From NCBI GenBank assembly GCA_030429045.1, contig JAUIEA010000027.1, forward strand, positions 1 through 33,768: a stretch of DNA of 33,768 nt, written 5' to 3'. The translations under genes and the position numbers were made by a program. The stretch is from Bacteroidia bacterium. GTDB taxonomy: Bacteria; Bacteroidota; Bacteroidia; Chitinophagales; Saprospiraceae. Shown piece by piece: positions 33,040 to 33,768 of the stretch (the first letter of the stretch is position 1; each line of letters starts with the position of its first letter). The notes under the pieces were generated by a model. It ran no database searches and was not told the DNA's origin. It saw only the letters and a program-made list of their open reading frames with translations.

Positions 33040-33768
33040 TCAGCCCGGTTGAACTCCAGCAGTTTGGCTTCTCGCATAAAGACGTATTGAGCGGATGCCC
33101 AGGCGATCAGGAATCCATTGAATCCATCCAGGAAACCACGACGAAAGATATATTCCTTGACCCAGCGGAACACGGGTTTGACCAGGAGACGCATTGCGGA
33201 CCCCTTTTTTCCCTTCAGGTGCATTTCTTCTGCAGCCTGGCTGCTGTACCGGTTCTGTTTAGCTATCAGCCCATCAATATCCTTGTAGGCGTAATGCGTC
33301 AGTTTGCCTTCGAGGAATCCAGCCGGCTTCCCGGACCGGACCTCAATATATTCATGGATGGATGCCTCGCCATAGGCGCATGACCGGCGGTCAAACAGCC
33401 GGGTGATCCGGTTGGGATTCCAACCGCCATACCGGATGGGTTGCGTACCGAAATAATGTAATCTTGAAAAGGCGTAGGCATCCAGGGCCCAATTGAGGCG
33501 CACGGCTTGAATGGATTTTGCCAATTGGGGGGTCAGGGCTTCGTCGGCATCCAGGGCGAGGACATGGTCGTATCTGGCCTGATCAACAGCAAACTGTTTT
33601 TGGTCCCGGAATCCGGTGAATTCACGTTGGATCACGTTTGCACCGAAAGATTTTGCGACGTCTACGGTTCGATCTGTCGATCCGGAATCGACGATGACGA
33701 TCTCATCCACCAGTTCACGGGCGCTCTCCAGGCACCGTTGGAGGTTGAACTCTTCATTGTAGGTGATG
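33015..33768 (-). CDS. Family 2 glycosyltransferase, LPS-core type; 5' end outside window
   Basis: The frame runs off the window end, so the first codons are missing; the visible part begins ITYNEEFNLQRCLES. GT2 signatures are VDSGSTDRTVDVAKSFGANV, VLALDADEALTP (DxD-type metal site) and GGWNPNRITRLFDRR with GEASIHEY further on. The ending, with KPVFRWVKEYIFRRGFLDGFNGFLIAWASAQYVFMREAKL, is the pattern of WaaE/KdtX-like transferases that add glucose or heptose to the lipopolysaccharide core. It should act at the inner face of the cytoplasmic membrane on a nucleotide-sugar donor. The exact sugar and acceptor are unknown. It overlaps the convergent protease gene by 25 bases. Confidence 0.88.
   Translation of the reverse strand, partial: ITYNEEFNLQRCLESARELVDEIVIVDSGSTDRTVDVAKSFGANVIQREFTGFRDQKQFAVDQARYDHVLALDADEALTPQLAKSIQAVRLNWALDAYAFSRLHYFGTQPIRYGGWNPNRITRLFDRRSCAYGEASIHEYIEVRSGKPAGFLEGKLTHYAYKDIDGLIAKQNRYSSQAAEEMHLKGKKGSAMRLLVKPVFRWVKEYIFRRGFLDGFNGFLIAWASAQYVFMREAKLLEFNRADQSPKNVT

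Overview
The window reads as a chromosomal piece of a Bacteroidota bacterium, probably a marine or wastewater Saprospiria-type organism. The family-level placement is inference. The evidence for the phylum is: T9SS sorting domains of type A and a CHU_C/gliding-type C-terminus, secreted CTDP..YDP..NDGSC proteins, a DUF6175 protein, almost no Shine-Dalgarno sequences, and several TAnnTTTG (-7) promoter motifs. No rRNA, tRNA, CRISPR array, intact insertion sequence or phage gene was seen.

Layout. 1-4505: 3' part of a CPA2 cation/proton antiporter, a stand-alone PhnA/YjdM C-terminal domain protein, a secreted CTDP-repeat protein, a two-helix membrane peptide and an APC permease. 4598-6538: secreted M6-like zinc metalloprotease with an F5/8C domain and a T9SS tail. 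6883-8054: two overlapping membrane genes (DUF2177, DUF1295). 8055-10839: a gene graveyard holding 5' remnants of secreted proteins, a 47-bp copy of the permease 3' end, and a collinear, decayed second copy of the antiporter 3' end, phnA and CTDP gene. 10840-12531: an AT-richer secreted protein with seven 65-residue beta-propeller repeats. 12946-16363: a two-gene unit, an ILVBL/HACL2-like ThDP lyase and a class I CoA-transferase. 16377-16584: four similar 7-3-7 palindromes. 16722-21334 (minus strand): CHU_C/PKD adhesin-like protein, ICMT-family membrane methyltransferase, small membrane protein with terminator, a broken 3' copy of that membrane gene, and a lipoyl-less E2-type acyltransferase. 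21668-26506: a five-gene co-directional operon for a CsgG-like protein, a 550-residue exported protein, a small lipoprotein, a DUF6175 protein and a further exported protein. 26583-33768: secreted cupin, fatty acid desaturase, DEAD-box helicase, small membrane protein, DUF1801 protein, exported superoxide dismutase, secreted two-motif aspartic protease with PDZ domain, and a 5'-incomplete family 2 glycosyltransferase.

How genes may work together. The ThDP lyase and CoA-transferase look like a pathway pair: one makes the CoA thioester of a 2-hydroxy acid and the other cleaves it (inference). The CsgG/DUF6175 operon encodes only exported or lipid-anchored products and is the best candidate for an uncharacterised envelope assembly. 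The 8.1-10.5 kb region and the fragment at 20.4 kb show repeated capture of 3' gene ends close to their intact relatives.
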